From assembly GCF_041379765.1 (NCBI RefSeq), contig NZ_CP166919.1:2976001-3040000 (forward strand): a DNA stretch of 64,000 bases. The letters run 5' to 3'. Position numbers and translations under genes: made by a program. Position 1 is the first letter of the stretch. Each line of letters opens with the position of its first letter. The notes beneath the pieces are model-generated. The model worked only from the letters and a program-made list of their open reading frames with translations, did no database searches and had not been told where the DNA came from. The DNA comes from Thalassotalea sp. Sam97 (GTDB lineage: Bacteria; Pseudomonadota; Gammaproteobacteria; Enterobacterales; Alteromonadaceae). This document shows positions 23,002-33,453 of the stretch, in pieces.

Positions 23002-23095
23002 GTTATCAACTGCAAGTAGCGAGTATCAAACCGAGCTTTTTTAAGGCGGTTGATAACCTATAAAAAACAGGCGAAGGTGCTCCCCTTCGTCTGTT
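23002..23095 (+). terminator. Hairpins between astD and the DUF1338 gene
   Basis: Two inverted repeats: GTTATCAAC (23002-23010) with GTTGATAAC (23049-23057), and AACAGGCGAAGG / CCTTCGTCTGTT (23066-23095). The second is stable but has no following T-run, so termination may be partial. Confidence 0.45.
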
Positions 23096-23201
23096 ATCAT
23101 TCGAACTCATTGAGCACCTTCACTAACAACAATAAGACATACACACATACCAAGGCGATCAGGTATCGAAATAACGGTATAAATCTAATTGGGGAACAAT
23201 T

Positions 23202-23999
23202 ATGAGTAATCAAGTAAAACAACTATTCGCAAACATTTGGCAACAATACCTTGAAGTCACACCATCAGCACAACAAGTGCACCAGTTACTGGGCAATGGT
23301 GAAGACATCATTAACGATCACGTTGCCTATCGCACGTTCAATTTAGAGAAAGTTAACTTAGACAAGTTAGCTCAACACTTAATTAAACTTGGTTATCGCG
23401 AATGTGGTGAATATCATTTTGAAGCGAAGAAGCTTTACGCCAAACATTTTGAACACGCCGATGACACGCTACCAAAAGTATTTATCAGCGAGCTGTTAGT
23501 TGAGCAATTATCTACTGACGCACAACAAATCATCCAGCGTATTGTTGATGATATTGACGCGAATAGCATGGATGATGCAAGCATCTTATATGCCGGTCGC
23601 AATTGGGATATCAGCTTTAAAGAATACCAACAATTAGCGGACGAAAGTGAATACGCTGCATGGCTTGCTGTCTGGGGTTACCGCGCGAACCACTTTACGG
23701 TAAGTATTAATCACTTAGCAAATTACGATAATATCGCCGATGTAAACCAAGCCATTAAAGATGGTGGCTTTGCATTAAACAGCTCTGGCGGCGAAATCAA
23801 AGGTGATGCGAGTGTGATGCTTGAGCAGTCATCGACGATGGCCGACAAAGCTGACGTTGCTTTTACCGACGTCACCACCAGCATCCCAAGTTGCTTTTAC
23901 GAATTTGCAAAACGCTACCCTAAAGCTGACGGCACGTTATACACTGGTTTTGTTGCCGCCTCGGCCGATAAAATTTTTGAAAGTACCAATAACGGATAA
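23202..23999 (+). CDS. DUF1338 domain-containing protein
   Basis: 265 aa. DUF1338 members are metal-dependent, vicinal-oxygen-chelate-like enzymes; one characterised relative (HglS/YdcJ) decarboxylates 2-oxoadipate to 2-hydroxyglutarate in lysine catabolism. The segment NDHVAYRTFN has the conserved histidine expected of the metal site, a second is in RANHFTVSIN, and the C-terminus has PSCFYEFAKRYP and YTGFVAASADKIFEST. This is the short form of the family. It follows astCAD on the same strand, the usual placement in Alteromonadales, and suggests a role in amino-acid breakdown (inference). Confidence 0.85.
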   Translation: MSNQVKQLFANIWQQYLEVTPSAQQVHQLLGNGEDIINDHVAYRTFNLEKVNLDKLAQHLIKLGYRECGEYHFEAKKLYAKHFEHADDTLPKVFISELLVEQLSTDAQQIIQRIVDDIDANSMDDASILYAGRNWDISFKEYQQLADESEYAAWLAVWGYRANHFTVSINHLANYDNIADVNQAIKDGGFALNSSGGEIKGDASVMLEQSSTMADKADVAFTDVTTSIPSCFYEFAKRYPKADGTLYTGFVAASADKIFESTNNG

Positions 24000-24023
24000 G
24001 CACTGTTAAGTGTGTCATTCTCG

Positions 24024-24065
24024 AAAACCACCTACTGTAAATCATATGAGGAAGGTGGTTTTTTA
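24024..24065 (+). terminator. Terminator downstream of DUF1338 gene
   Basis: AAAACCACCT / AGGTGGTTTTTT separated by a roughly 20-nt loop. Confidence 0.75.
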
Positions 24066-24447
24066 TTGCGACTAACTGACAATGACATCGCACTTGTTCA
24101 ATGAAATGAACACAAGCCCTGCCCTGCTGACTATATAGAAACCGTATACCTATTCGAACAAATATCTAGCCACGTTAGAGCTACGTCAGAGCTGAAAGAA
24201 TATGCCAAGTATGTGGCAATATAGTCGATTTGCATCAACCTCATTTGGCGCGATAATCTCGTCGCCGTAAAGCTCCCTAAGAGCGAATTAAACGCTCCAC
24301 ATGCTACTTATTCTCGATAAATGATCAAATCTGTATTCAACTTGGTCGTACACTAAGCAAAGCGATAATCGCGCTTATCCTTATCAACTATTCCCTATCT
24401 GCTAACGGTTAGTTAGAATGACAAGGTAACAAAATTAAGGAATTACT
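24066..24447. other. Non-coding gap before the OsmC-like gene
   Basis: 382 bp with no ORF that resembles a gene. It must contain the OsmC-gene promoter near its right end. I see only weak, short inverted repeats (for example around GCGATAATCGC) and no recognisable RNA. Confidence 0.45.
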
Positions 24448-24852
24448 ATGAAAGCAGAAGTTAAATGGGTTGGTGGCGATAAATTTATGGGCACCTCAGA
24501 GAGTGGTCATAGCATTTTATTCGATGCCAATGGTGGTGAGCACGCACCTAGCCCAATGGAAAACGTGTTAATGTCATTAGGCGGTTGCTCATCTGTTGAT
24601 GTGGTAAGTATTTTACAAAAGGCACGCCAAGACATTCGCGACTGTGTGGTTGAACTTAGCGGTACTCGCGCAGACTCTGTACCTCGTGTATTTACCGATA
24701 TTCACTTACACTTTGTTATTATCGGTACTGACGTTGCTGAAAAACACGTGGAGCGTGCTGTGTCATTATCTGCAGACAAATATTGCTCTGTAGCGTTAAT
24801 GCTAGATAAAGCGGTTACCATTACTCACGACTTTGAGATCAAACAGGCTTAG
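24448..24852 (+). CDS. OsmC-family protein (YhfA-like)
   Basis: 134 aa. OsmC-like proteins are small dimeric thiol proteins; classical members reduce organic hydroperoxides with two cysteines. Both expected cysteines are present, in LMSLGGCSSVDV and in SADKYCSVALML. The pattern MENVLMSLGGCSSVDVVSIL matches the YhfA branch, whose physiological role is uncertain. It is convergent with prkB; in E. coli yhfA and prkB are also neighbours. Confidence 0.86.
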   Translation: MKAEVKWVGGDKFMGTSESGHSILFDANGGEHAPSPMENVLMSLGGCSSVDVVSILQKARQDIRDCVVELSGTRADSVPRVFTDIHLHFVIIGTDVAEKHVERAVSLSADKYCSVALMLDKAVTITHDFEIKQA

Positions 24853-24939
24853 TCCATAGTCTCTGTCGACGCCTATTACGCCGGTGAGCAATAAGTGACA
24901 GGTTTAATACTTTGGCCTAGCTTTCGGCGTAAATAAGCC

Positions 24940-24963
24940 CTGAGCCTCGTTAGAGAGGCTCAG
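24940..24963. terminator. Convergent hairpin between the OsmC-like gene and prkB
   Basis: CTGAGCCTC-GTTAGA-GAGGCTCAG, a 9-bp perfect stem between two converging genes. The T-rich tail is weak on both strands. Confidence 0.6.
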
Positions 24964-24970
24964 CTCCCAG

Positions 24971-25873
24971 TTATTTATAGTTTTGCATCCAATCAATCTG
25001 CTGACTAGCCAATTGCTTGCGCTCCATTAGCTTTTCTATCAACGGCGTAAGGATCAATTCCATCGCCAAGCCCATTTTACCTCCGGGTACCACTAAGGTA
25101 TTAATACGCGACATAAATGAGCCATCGATCATGCGTAGGTAATACGGAAAGTCGATGTTTTTCTTTTCCCTAAAGCGGATCACCACAAAGCTTTCGTCAG
25201 CGCTTGGGATGGCTTTAGCTGAAAATGGATTGGATGTATCTACCGTAGGCACCCGTTGGAAATTAATATGAGTGCGCGAAAATTGCGGGGTAATAAATTT
25301 AAAGTAATCTTCCATTGAGCGAACAATGCTTTCATTTACCGCTTCACGTGAGTGACCTCGCTTATCCGTATCGCGAATGATCTTTTGAATCCACTCAAGG
25401 TTGACAATCGGAACTAAGCCTATTAACAAATCGACGTGTTGAGCTACATCGTGCTGCTCAGTCACTACACCACCATGCAAACCCTCGTAAAAGAGTAAAT
25501 CAGAATTAGCGCCTATCGGTTGCCAAGGGGTGAATGTACCCGGCATTTGATTGTACGGTACGGCTTCGTCGAAGGTATGTAAATAGCGACGCATTTTACC
25601 TTCGCCTTTTTCTGCAAAGTCTTTAAAAAGGCTTTCTAAAGCACCGAAATCGTTAGCGATATCACCAAAATAACTTACCGAACGACCTTCGTCTTTCGCC
25701 TTACGCTTTTCGAGCTCCATCTCAGGACGAGTAAAACGATGAAAGCTATCCCCCTCAACTACAGCGGCATTTATATCGAGACTGCGAAACATATGCGCAA
25801 AAGCTTCTGAAGCCGTTGATGTACCGGCACCAGAAGAACCTGTCACAGCAATAATAGGGTTACGTTCAGACAT
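24971..25873 (-). CDS. prkB: Phosphoribulokinase PrkB-like
   Basis: 300 aa from ATG 25873 (an in-frame GTG at 25882 gives three more residues; the ATG aligns with E. coli PrkB). Proteobacterial-type phosphoribulokinase with the P-loop GSSGAGTS, VEGDSFHRFTRPEME and LFYEGLHGG motifs and the IVNLEWIQKIIRDT segment. It phosphorylates ribulose-5-phosphate in the Calvin cycle, but no RuBisCO gene is in view, and heterotrophic gammaproteobacteria keep this gene with an unexplained role. True substrate uncertain. Confidence 0.88.
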   Translation of the reverse strand: MSERNPIIAVTGSSGAGTSTASEAFAHMFRSLDINAAVVEGDSFHRFTRPEMELEKRKAKDEGRSVSYFGDIANDFGALESLFKDFAEKGEGKMRRYLHTFDEAVPYNQMPGTFTPWQPIGANSDLLFYEGLHGGVVTEQHDVAQHVDLLIGLVPIVNLEWIQKIIRDTDKRGHSREAVNESIVRSMEDYFKFITPQFSRTHINFQRVPTVDTSNPFSAKAIPSADESFVVIRFREKKNIDFPYYLRMIDGSFMSRINTLVVPGGKMGLAMELILTPLIEKLMERKQLASQQIDWMQNYK

Positions 25874-26174
25874 AATGGACACAAAAAGTTAACAAGACTA
25901 ACAGTTATACGGCTTATTTAAATTACGGTCAAGTTTAGGTGGAATTAGAGGTACTTAGATAGAGCCACTTCGGTATTAAGGAGATCCCATCCTACAACAT
26001 GATGGGATGACGAATTCGCGTACTTTAGAAACATACGGAACTAGCCCGTCATACCATCTTTGTATGAAGTGAGGAAAAATGGATTTAATCAAGGCAAATG
26101 AATATGACGTGTAGTTTGCCTACACGAATGTTCAATTAACACAGAGTAAATTCATTTTAGCCACGACTAAAAAC
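25874..26174. other. Intergenic gap between prkB and rplQ with a short palindrome
   Basis: About 300 bp without genes. It carries the prkB promoter region at its left end and a palindromic repeat at 25981-26012: GAGATCCCATC, 9-nt spacer, GATGGGATGACG. The same GGATC/GGTCCC...GGGATGACG style recurs at 43670-43935 and suggests a family of short dispersed palindromes. Confidence 0.5.
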
Positions 26175-26202
26175 AAAAAAGGCACCCGAAGGTGCCTTTT
26201 TG
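26175..26202. terminator. Terminator of the alpha operon
   Basis: AAAAAGGCACC-CGAA-GGTGCCTTTTT, perfect 11-bp stem, 15 bp after the rplQ stop on the minus strand. Confidence 0.93.
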
Positions 26203-26217
26203 AATTTAAGCTTTTAA

Positions 26218-26619
26218 TTAAGCTTCAGCTGAAGTTTCTTCTACTTCAACAGCTTCTGCTGCTGGTAGATCAACTAGCTGGATGTAAGCCATAGGCGCTT
26301 TATCACCAGTACGGAAACCGCATTTAAGAATGCGAGTGTAACCACCTGGACGATCTTGGTAACGAGGACCAAGTTCGTTGAATAATAAACCTACTACTTC
26401 TTGATCGCGTGTACGAGCAAACGCTAAACGACGGTTTGCAACGCTGTCAGTTTTAGCCAAAGTGATTAGTGGCTCAACAACGCGACGTAGTTCTTTAGCT
26501 TTAGCAACAGTAGTTTTGATAGTACCGTGCTTAACTAGAGAGCTTGCCATATTGCGGAACATCGCTTGACGATGACTGCTATTACGGTTTAACTGGCGAC
26601 CTGCTTTACGATGGCGCAT
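26218..26619 (-). CDS. rplQ: 50S ribosomal protein L17
   Basis: 133 aa, last gene of the alpha operon. Family start [20 protein letters not shown]; the core ends near the [10 protein letters not shown] segment. A short acidic tail ([12 protein letters not shown]) extends it slightly, as in many marine species. Lies 41 bp after rpoA. Confidence 0.97.
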   Translation of the reverse strand: MRHRKAGRQLNRNSSHRQAMFRNMASSLVKHGTIKTTVAKAKELRRVVEPLITLAKTDSVANRRLAFARTRDQEVVGLLFNELGPRYQDRPGGYTRILKCGFRTGDKAPMAYIQLVDLPAAEAVEVEETSAEA

Positions 26620-26660
26620 AAGTTAATCCTTCTTCTCTATAAACGTTTAATGTGATCGAC

Positions 26661-27650
26661 TTAGTCGTTATCAGCAATGCTAGCTGGTGGCCAGTTTTCT
26701 AGGCGCATACCTAGAGATAGACCACGTGACGCTAACACGTCTTTGATTTCGGTTAGAGACTTCTTACCTAAGTTAGGTGTTTTAAGAAGTTCAACCTCAG
26801 CACGCTGTACCAAGTCACCAATATACTGAATCGCTTCTGCTTTCAAACAGTTAGCTGAACGAACTGTTAACTCTAGATCGTCAACTGGACGTAAAAGAAT
26901 TGGATCGAAGGCAGGTTTCTCTTCCTTAACTTCTTCTTCTTTAACATCACGTAAGTCAACAAATGCATCTAGTTGTTCAGCAAGAATTGTTGACGCACGA
27001 CGGATAGCTTCTTCAGGATCTAACGTACCGTTAGTTTCCATGTCGATAACTAGCTTGTCTAAATCAGTGCGTTGTTCAACACGTGCTGAGTCAACGTCAT
27101 AAGCAATTCTATGAACAGGACTAAAAGAAGCGTCAACTAACAAACGGCCAATTGCGCGCTCTTCTTCTTCGGCGTTACGACGAGTAGAAGCAGGAACGTA
27201 ACCACGACCCATTTCTACTTTAATGCGCATGCTGATAGAACCGTCACCTGTTAAAGTACAGATAACGTGCTCAGGATTAGCGATAGTTACATCGCCATCA
27301 TGCTGAATATCAGCTGCCGTTACAGGGCCTTCACCCGACTTAGTTAAAGTTAAAACTGCTTCAGTTTTGCCTTCTAAACCTACAGCCAAACCTTTTAGGT
27401 TCAACAAGATCTCGATGATGTCCTCTTGAACACCTTCTTTAGAGCTGTATTCGTGCAATACACCGTCAATTTCAACTTCAGTCACTGCGCAACCAGGCAT
27501 AGATGACAGAAGAATACGACGTAGTGCGTTACCTAAAGTATGACCAAAACCACGTTCTAGTGGTTCTAAAGTTACCTTGGCACGAGTTGATGATACATTT
27601 TCAATACCAACCAATTTCGGCTTAAGGAATTCGGTTACAGAACCCTGCAT
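26661..27650 (-). CDS. rpoA: RNA polymerase alpha subunit
   Basis: 329 aa, the standard length. N-terminal assembly domain ([20 protein letters not shown]) and C-terminal UP-element-binding domain with [17 protein letters not shown] and [13 protein letters not shown], joined by an acidic linker ([14 protein letters not shown]). Sits between rpsD and rplQ as in other gammaproteobacteria. Confidence 0.98.
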   Translation of the reverse strand: MQGSVTEFLKPKLVGIENVSSTRAKVTLEPLERGFGHTLGNALRRILLSSMPGCAVTEVEIDGVLHEYSSKEGVQEDIIEILLNLKGLAVGLEGKTEAVLTLTKSGEGPVTAADIQHDGDVTIANPEHVICTLTGDGSISMRIKVEMGRGYVPASTRRNAEEEERAIGRLLVDASFSPVHRIAYDVDSARVEQRTDLDKLVIDMETNGTLDPEEAIRRASTILAEQLDAFVDLRDVKEEEVKEEKPAFDPILLRPVDDLELTVRSANCLKAEAIQYIGDLVQRAEVELLKTPNLGKKSLTEIKDVLASRGLSLGMRLENWPPASIADND

Positions 27651-27675
27651 TATTGTCCTCTCTTAAAGTTCAGCT

Positions 27676-28296
27676 TTATTTCGAGTAAAGCTCGACAATC
27701 AACTGTTCGTTAATTTCTGCTGATAGGTCAGAACGGTCAGGAATACGCTTGAACGTACCTTCCATTTTCTTACCATCAACTTCAACCCAGACTGGCTTCT
27801 CACGTTGCTCAGCAAGTTCTAAAGCAGCGATGATACGTGCTTGAGATTTTGCTTTTTCGCGAATTGAGATCACATCGTCTGCTTTAACAGCGAAAGATGG
27901 AATGTTAACAACTTTACCGTTAACTACGATAGCTTTGTGGCTAACTAGCTGACGAGCTTCCGCGCGAGTAGACGCGTAACCCATACGGTATACAACGTTG
28001 TCCAAACGCTTTTCTAAAAGCTGTAGCAAGTTTTCACCTGTGTTACCTTTTAGACGAGCAGCTTCTTTGTAGTAATTACGGAACTGTTTCTCAAGAACGC
28101 CGTAGATACGACGAACTTTTTGCTTCTCACGAAGCTGAACACCGTAGTCAGATAAACGACCACGACGTGCGCCGTGCTGACCCGGAATAGTTTCGATTTT
28201 ACATTTAGTATCGATCGCGCGAACACCAGACTTAAGGAATAAGTCGGTACCTTCACGACGGCTAAGTTTTAGCTTAGGACCTAAATATCTTGCCAT
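27676..28296 (-). CDS. rpsD: 30S ribosomal protein S4
   Basis: 206 aa, starting [20 protein letters not shown]. Primary 16S rRNA binder and, in E. coli, the translational repressor of the alpha operon. That role is supported here by the pseudoknot leader before rpsM. 21 bp follow rpsK. Confidence 0.98.
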   Translation of the reverse strand: MARYLGPKLKLSRREGTDLFLKSGVRAIDTKCKIETIPGQHGARRGRLSDYGVQLREKQKVRRIYGVLEKQFRNYYKEAARLKGNTGENLLQLLEKRLDNVVYRMGYASTRAEARQLVSHKAIVVNGKVVNIPSFAVKADDVISIREKAKSQARIIAALELAEQREKPVWVEVDGKKMEGTFKRIPDRSDLSAEINEQLIVELYSK

Positions 28297-28317
28297 TTTC
28301 TTTCTCCAACTTACCTA

Positions 28318-28707
28318 TTAAACGCGACGTTTCTTAGGTGGACGACAACCATTATGAGGAATAGGTGTTACGTCAGTAATGTTGGTGATTTTAAAACCAG
28401 CAGCATTTAAGGCACGGATTGCAGATTCACGACCTGGACCTGGACCTTTAACGAACACTTCAATATTCTTCAAACCAAACTCTTGTGCGGCTTTACCAGC
28501 ACGATCAGCAGCAACCTGTGCAGCGAATGGAGTAGATTTACGTGAACCACGGAAACCTGAACCACCAGCAGTTGCCCAAGATAACGCGTTACCTTGACGA
28601 TCTGTAAGAGTTACGATTGTGTTGTTGAAAGACGCATGGATGTGCGCCATGCCATCAGCAACTTGCTTTTTAACGCGCTTACGAGCGCGAGTTGGTGTTT
28701 TAGCCAT
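28318..28707 (-). CDS. rpsK: 30S ribosomal protein S11
   Basis: 129 aa, platform protein. [13 protein letters not shown] and the C-terminal [11 protein letters not shown] are diagnostic. 16 bp downstream of rpsM. Confidence 0.98.
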   Translation of the reverse strand: MAKTPTRARKRVKKQVADGMAHIHASFNNTIVTLTDRQGNALSWATAGGSGFRGSRKSTPFAAQVAADRAGKAAQEFGLKNIEVFVKGPGPGRESAIRALNAAGFKITNITDVTPIPHNGCRPPKKRRV

Positions 28708-28723
28708 GTCTAATTACCTCGAT

Positions 28724-29080
28724 CTACTTTTTAATCGGCTTACGAGGACCTTTACGGGTGCGCGCATTAGTCTTAGTGCGTTGACCACGTAGAGGAAGAC
28801 TGCGACGATGGCGTAAACCACGGAAACAGCCAAGGTCCATCAGACGCTTGATGTTCATTGATACTTCACGACGTAAGTCACCTTCAACGGTGAATTTCGC
28901 CACTTCGTTACGAAGCAAATCGATTTGAGCTTCGTCTAGTTCACTGATCTTAGTATCTTCAGCGATACCGGTTGCCGCACAGATAGCTTTTGCGCGGGTT
29001 GCACCGATACCGTAGATAGCAGTAAGGGCAATTACTGCATGCTTACGATCAGGGATGTTAATGCCAGCGATACGGGCCAC
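28724..29080 (-). CDS. rpsM: 30S ribosomal protein S13
   Basis: 118 aa. The start is a GTG at 29080: it gives [11 protein letters not shown], which aligns with all S13 proteins, has AGGAG 8 nt upstream and matches the GTG start of E. coli rpsM; the GTG at 29086 would add two residues. First gene of the alpha operon, with a regulatory leader upstream. Confidence 0.96.
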   Translation of the reverse strand: MARIAGINIPDRKHAVIALTAIYGIGATRAKAICAATGIAEDTKISELDEAQIDLLRNEVAKFTVEGDLRREVSMNIKRLMDLGCFRGLRHRRSLPLRGQRTKTNARTRKGPRKPIKK

Positions 29081-29150
29081 TAACACATCTCCTATTAATT
29101 TAGGTTAAAAGAAACCGGTTGAAAAGCCCGTAAGGATACTCAACCAGCAG
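29081..29150 (-). promoter_or_regulatory. S4-binding pseudoknot leader of the alpha operon (Alpha_RBS type)
   Basis: On the minus strand the rpsM leader contains GGTTGAGTATCC, then ACGGGCTTTTCAACC, then the AGGAG/GTG start. The GAGTATCCT...ACGGGCTTTTCA core is the same as in the E. coli alpha-operon mRNA, where S4 stabilises a pseudoknot that traps the ribosome. Conservation of the core and position makes the same control likely here. Confidence 0.8.
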
Positions 29151-29166
29151 TTTATTTGCAATATAA

Positions 29167-29204
29167 AGTGTCACAAATTGCACTAAATTACAACTTGTGA
29201 CACT
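29167..29204 (-). promoter_or_regulatory. Hairpin between rpmJ and the rpsM leader
   Basis: Perfect 10-bp inverted repeat AGTGTCACAA / TTGTGACACT with an 18-nt loop, just after rpmJ. It may be an RNA-processing or attenuation site between the spc and alpha units. No T-run follows, so it is not a classical terminator. Confidence 0.5.
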
Positions 29205-29224
29205 AAGTTAAAGATTAATCCGAA

Positions 29225-29341
29225 TTAACCTTGACGTTGCTTGTGCTTAGGGTCGCTCGAACAGATTACACGAACAACACCAGCGCGCTTAACAACTTTA
29301 CAGTTACGGCAAATCTTTTTAACGGATGCACGAACTTTCAT
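29225..29341 (-). CDS. rpmJ: 50S ribosomal protein L36
   Basis: 38 aa, found by translating the gap between secY and rps[18 protein letters not shown] then [12 protein letters not shown]. It is the zinc-ribbon form (C-x2-C, then C and H). Last gene of the spc unit, 17 bp after secY. Confidence 0.96.
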   Translation of the reverse strand: MKVRASVKKICRNCKVVKRAGVVRVICSSDPKHKQRQG

Positions 29342-29358
29342 TTTATACTCCGTTGGTC

Positions 29359-30684
29359 TTATCGACCATAGCCTTTAAGATTGGCTTTCTTCAGGACGCT
29401 GTCATATTGATGAGACATCAAATGAGTTTGTACCTGAGCCATGAAATCCATGATAACAACTACAATGATTAGTAGAGACGTTCCACCGAAGTAGAATTGT
29501 ACGTCCATGAAAATCATCATGAATTCTGGAACCAAACAAATAAAAGTAATGTATAGAGCCCCAGCTAAAGTTAAGCGGGTCATTACTTTGTCAATATATC
29601 TAGAGGTTTGCTCACCAGGACGAATGCCTGGGATAAACGCACCAGATTTCTTCAAATTATCTGCAGTTTCACGCGGGTTGAAAACAAGCGCCGTGTAGAA
29701 AAAGCAGAAAAAGATTATTGCTGCAGCATAAAGCATTACATACAAAGGTTGACCTGGCGACATTGCTAGAGAAATCTCTTGCAAGAAGTCTGCAACTGGG
29801 CCACTACCTTGACCGAACCAACTTGCGATGGTACCCGGGAACAAGATAATACTTGAAGCGAAGATTGGTGGAATAACACCAGCCATGTTCACTTTAAGTG
29901 GCAAATGTGTACTTTGAGCGGCAAATACTTTGCGACCTTGTTGGCGCTTAGCATAGTTTACCACAATACGGCGTTGGCCGCGCTCTACAAATACAACAAA
30001 CCAAGTTACAGCAGCAACGATACCAGCGATCAAGAATAATGCTAACAAGTGCAGTTCACCTTGACGCGCCATTTCTGCAGTTTGACCAACTGCTGATGGC
30101 ATGCCTGCAACAATACCAGCGAAAATCAGGATTGAGATACCGTTACCAATACCACGCTCAGTAATTTGTTCACCTAACCACATTAAGAACATGGTACCGG
30201 TTACTAAAGAAACTACTGCAGTGAAGTAGAAGCCAAAGCCAGCGTTAACCACTAAGCCAGGCATCATCGTCGGTAAACTCTTCGCAATCGCAATTGACTG
30301 AACTGTTGCCAGAAGCAGTGTGCCGTAGCGTGTGTATTGGCTGATCTTACGACGTCCAGCTTCCCCCTCTTTTTTCAATTCCATCATACTAGGCACAACG
30401 TGCGTAGAGATTTGCATGATAATCGAGGCCGAAATGTACGGCATAATACCAAGAGCCAATACAGAGGCTCGCTCAAGAGCACCACCAGAGAACATGTTAA
30501 ACATTTCTACAATGGTGCCCTTTTGTTGTTCAAACAACTGAGCTAGTACAGCGGCGTCAATACCAGGGATTGGTACAAATGATCCTAAACGAAACACGAT
30601 AAGTGCTCCGAGTACGAACAACAATCTTTGTTTCAGCTCAGACAAACCGCCTGAAGCCTTATTTTCCATTCCTGGTGTAGCCAT
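29359..30684 (-). CDS. secY: Protein translocase subunit SecY
   Basis: 441 aa with ten transmembrane segments, the central pore of the Sec translocon. Landmarks: [17 protein letters not shown], the plug-region [27 protein letters not shown] in two parts, and the C-terminal [10 protein letters not shown]. Located between rplO and rpmJ, the standard spc position. Confidence 0.98.
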   Translation of the reverse strand: MATPGMENKASGGLSELKQRLLFVLGALIVFRLGSFVPIPGIDAAVLAQLFEQQKGTIVEMFNMFSGGALERASVLALGIMPYISASIIMQISTHVVPSMMELKKEGEAGRRKISQYTRYGTLLLATVQSIAIAKSLPTMMPGLVVNAGFGFYFTAVVSLVTGTMFLMWLGEQITERGIGNGISILIFAGIVAGMPSAVGQTAEMARQGELHLLALFLIAGIVAAVTWFVVFVERGQRRIVVNYAKRQQGRKVFAAQSTHLPLKVNMAGVIPPIFASSIILFPGTIASWFGQGSGPVADFLQEISLAMSPGQPLYVMLYAAAIIFFCFFYTALVFNPRETADNLKKSGAFIPGIRPGEQTSRYIDKVMTRLTLAGALYITFICLVPEFMMIFMDVQFYFGGTSLLIIVVVIMDFMAQVQTHLMSHQYDSVLKKANLKGYGR

Positions 30685-30691
30685 TTTAGTA

Positions 30692-31126
30692 CTATTCCTC
30701 TACTGTACCACCGGCAGCTTCGATTGCTGCACGTGCACCTTTTGTTACTGCTAGGCCACGAACCGTAACTTTACGGTTGATCTCGCCAGACAACATGATC
30801 TTTGCAGTTTCCATGTTGCGAGAGATAACGCCTTCTGCTTTAAGAGCGTGAATATCGATCACTTCTGCAGTCATAGTGTTCAACTCGTGTAAGCGAACTT
30901 CAGCGCGAACCAAAGACTTACGAGAGGTGAAACCAAACTTAGGCAAACGTTGCTTAAGTGGCATTTGACCACCTTCGAAACCTGGACGTACGCCGCCGCC
31001 AGAACGAGACTTCTGACCTTTGTGACCACGACCACCAGTTTTACCTAGGCCAGAACCAATACCACGACCAACACGCTTCTTAGCTGATTTTGAACCAGGT
31101 GCAGGGGATAATGTGTTTAAATGCAT
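30692..31126 (-). CDS. rplO: 50S ribosomal protein L15
   Basis: 144 aa with the glycine-rich [19 protein letters not shown] segment and C-terminal AAGGTVEE. Starts 3 nt after rpmD, so the two are translationally coupled. Confidence 0.98.
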   Translation of the reverse strand: MHLNTLSPAPGSKSAKKRVGRGIGSGLGKTGGRGHKGQKSRSGGGVRPGFEGGQMPLKQRLPKFGFTSRKSLVRAEVRLHELNTMTAEVIDIHALKAEGVISRNMETAKIMLSGEINRKVTVRGLAVTKGARAAIEAAGGTVEE

Positions 31127-31129
31127 TGT

Positions 31130-31309
31130 TTAGTCCTCCACCTTAACCATGTAACGAACTAGGTTGATCATACCACGTACTGATGGAGTATCTTCTAACT
31201 CTACAGTATGATTGATACGACGTAAACCTAAACCTTTCAAAGTCGCACGGTGAGTCGGAAGACGACCGATTGAGCTTTTAACTTGAGTTACTTTAACAGT
31301 CTTAGCCAT
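31130..31309 (-). CDS. rpmD: 50S ribosomal protein L30
   Basis: 59 aa, read directly from the gap between rpsE and rpl[35 protein letters not shown], ending RYMVKVED. Short bacterial L30 of usual length. 6 bp after rpsE. Confidence 0.96.
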   Translation of the reverse strand: MAKTVKVTQVKSSIGRLPTHRATLKGLGLRRINHTVELEDTPSVRGMINLVRYMVKVED

Positions 31310-31315
31310 TGTTCA

Positions 31316-31819
31316 TTACCCCAGAATATCAGTAACGTTTAGGCCACGCTTAGCAGCAACAGCTTCTGGCGACTTCATGTCAGCCAAAGCGCCGATAGTA
31401 GCGCGAACAACGTTAATTGGGTTAGTAGAACCGTATGCTTTTGACAATACGTTCTGTACGCCAGCAACTTCTAGTACTGCACGCATCGCACCACCGGCGA
31501 TGATACCTGTACCTTCTGCTGCAGGTTGCATGTAAACTTTAGAACCTGAGTGCTTACCTTTAACAGCGTGCTGTAAAGTAGTACCTTTAAGGTCGATGTT
31601 TACGATGTTACGGCGAGCCTTTTCCATTGCTTTTTGGATTGTAGCAGGAACTTCACGTGCCTTACCGTAACCAAAACCAACACGGCCGTTACCGTCACCA
31701 ACTACAGTTAGTGCAGTGAAACTGAAGATGCGACCACCTTTAACCACTTTTGATACGCGGTTAACAGCGATTAGCTTTTCAGCGAATTCACTTTGTTGTG
31801 TGTTTTCTACATTAGCCAT
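31316..31819 (-). CDS. rpsE: 30S ribosomal protein S5
   Basis: 167 aa. Double-stranded-RNA-binding N-terminal domain with [19 protein letters not shown] and [15 protein letters not shown]. No alteration suggestive of spectinomycin resistance was searched for beyond an intact VVKGGR loop. Confidence 0.98.
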   Translation of the reverse strand: MANVENTQQSEFAEKLIAVNRVSKVVKGGRIFSFTALTVVGDGNGRVGFGYGKAREVPATIQKAMEKARRNIVNIDLKGTTLQHAVKGKHSGSKVYMQPAAEGTGIIAGGAMRAVLEVAGVQNVLSKAYGSTNPINVVRATIGALADMKSPEAVAAKRGLNVTDILG

Positions 31820-31828
31820 TATCTACTC

Positions 31829-32179
31829 CTAGAATTTAAGGCCAGCTTCACGAGCCGCTTCAGCTAGTGCTTGGATACGACCGTGGTATAAGAAACCTGA
31901 ACGATCGAAAGCAACAGATTCGATGCCTTTAGCAGCAGCGCGTTCTGCGATAGCTTTACCTACAGCAGCAGCAGCTTCTTTATTGCTAGTTGCTTTAACT
32001 TGCTCACGGATTTCTTTGTCAAGAGTTGATGCAGATGCAACAACTTGAGCGTCAGCCGTGATAAGTTGAGCGTAAATGTGACGAGGAGTACGGTGTACAA
32101 CTAAGCGATTCGCACCCAACTCGCTGATTTTAGCACGTGTGCGTTTTGCACGACGTAAACGAGATGTTTTCTTATCCAT
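31829..32179 (-). CDS. rplR: 50S ribosomal protein L18
   Basis: 116 aa, 5S rRNA-binding protein; basic N-terminus [12 protein letters not shown] and C-terminal [24 protein letters not shown]. 9 bp after rplF. Confidence 0.98.
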   Translation of the reverse strand: MDKKTSRLRRAKRTRAKISELGANRLVVHRTPRHIYAQLITADAQVVASASTLDKEIREQVKATSNKEAAAAVGKAIAERAAAKGIESVAFDRSGFLYHGRIQALAEAAREAGLKF

Positions 32180-32188
32180 TGTATTACC

Positions 32189-32722
32189 CTACTTCTTCTT
32201 AGCTTCTTTACGACGAACGATTTCGTCTGAGTAACGAATACCTTTACCTTTGTATGGCTCTGGCTTACGGTACGCACGAATGTTCGCAGCAACTTGACCA
32301 ATCACCTGCTTATCAGCACCCGTAAGTACGATTTCAGTTTGACTAGGAGTTTCACAAGTAACGCCTGCTGGAATCGCGTAGTCTACTGGGTGCGAGAAAC
32401 CTAAAGATAGGTTCAAGCTTTGACCAGCAGCTTTTGCACGGTAACCAACACCGTTAAGGATTAAACGCTTTTCGAAGCCTTGGCTCACACCAACAATCAT
32501 GTTGTTGATAAGTGCGCGAGCAGTACCGGCTTGCATCCAAGCAGCTTTTGACTCTTCAGCTACAACAGTTTTGATCTCGTTCTCTTCTTGAGCAACGTTA
32601 ACAAGGCTGTTGATAGTGCGAGTTAATTCGCCTTTTGGACCTTTAACTGTGATCTCTTGACCAGATAACGTAACTGTAACGCCAGCAGGTACAGCCACAG
32701 GTGCTTTTGCAACACGAGACAT
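32189..32722 (-). CDS. rplF: 50S ribosomal protein L6
   Basis: 177 aa, starting [15 protein letters not shown]; ends with the conserved [13 protein letters not shown] and a KKEAKKK-like basic tail (RRKEAKKK). Confidence 0.98.
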   Translation of the reverse strand: MSRVAKAPVAVPAGVTVTLSGQEITVKGPKGELTRTINSLVNVAQEENEIKTVVAEESKAAWMQAGTARALINNMIVGVSQGFEKRLILNGVGYRAKAAGQSLNLSLGFSHPVDYAIPAGVTCETPSQTEIVLTGADKQVIGQVAANIRAYRKPEPYKGKGIRYSDEIVRRKEAKKK

Positions 32723-32733
32723 ATTCTTGCTCC

Positions 32734-33123
32734 TTACGCTACGATACCGATGATCTCACCGCCTAAACCTGCATTACGTGCAGCGCGGTCAGTCATAAGA
32801 CCTTTTGAAGTTGAAACGATCGCAATACCTAGACCAGCTAATACTTGTGGTAGATCGTTGCTACCTTTGTATACGCGAAGACCAGGACGTGAAACACGCT
32901 TGATAGTTTCGATTACTTCTTTACCTTCGAAATATTTCAAAGTAACTGATAATTCAGGTTTGTTACCTTCAATCACTTCAAAACCGTTAATGTAACCTTC
33001 TTCTTTAAGCAAGTTAGCGATAGCAACTTTCAGCTTTGAAGATGGCATAGTTACTGCAACTTTGTTTGCAGCTTGACCGTTACGGATGCGTGTGAACATA
33101 TCCGCGATAGGATCAGTCATCAT
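32734..33123 (-). CDS. rpsH: 30S ribosomal protein S8
   Basis: 129 aa (or 128 from the second ATG at 33120). Ends [19 protein letters not shown]. In E. coli S8 represses the spc operon by binding near the start of rplE. Confidence 0.98.
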   Translation of the reverse strand: MMTDPIADMFTRIRNGQAANKVAVTMPSSKLKVAIANLLKEEGYINGFEVIEGNKPELSVTLKYFEGKEVIETIKRVSRPGLRVYKGSNDLPQVLAGLGIAIVSTSKGLMTDRAARNAGLGGEIIGIVA

Positions 33124-33136
33124 AATCGCTTACTCC

Positions 33137-33442
33137 TTACCAACTTGCTTTCTTAAGACCAGGTACTTCACCACGCATGGTTGCTTCACGTAGCTTGATA
33201 CGGCTTAAGCCGAACTTACGTAAGTAACCGTGTGGACGACCAGTAACAGTACAACGGTTACGTTGACGGCTGCTGCTCGAGTCACGAGGTAAAGACTGTA
33301 GTTTTAATACTGCATCCCAACGCTCTTCTTCAGAAGAATTTACGCTAGAGATGATCTCTTTAAGTGCACGACGCTTTTCAGCGTACTGGGCGACTAATTT
33401 TGCACGTTTTGCTTCACGTGCCTTCATTGATGATTTAGCCAT
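33137..33442 (-). CDS. rpsN: 30S ribosomal protein S14 (zinc-free form)
   Basis: 101 aa, the longer C-minus paralogue lacking the CxxC zinc ribbon; contains [18 protein letters not shown] with a single cysteine. 11 bp after rplE. Confidence 0.98.
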   Translation of the reverse strand: MAKSSMKAREAKRAKLVAQYAEKRRALKEIISSVNSSEEERWDAVLKLQSLPRDSSSSRQRNRCTVTGRPHGYLRKFGLSRIKLREATMRGEVPGLKKASW

Positions 33443-33453
33443 TACTCTACACC

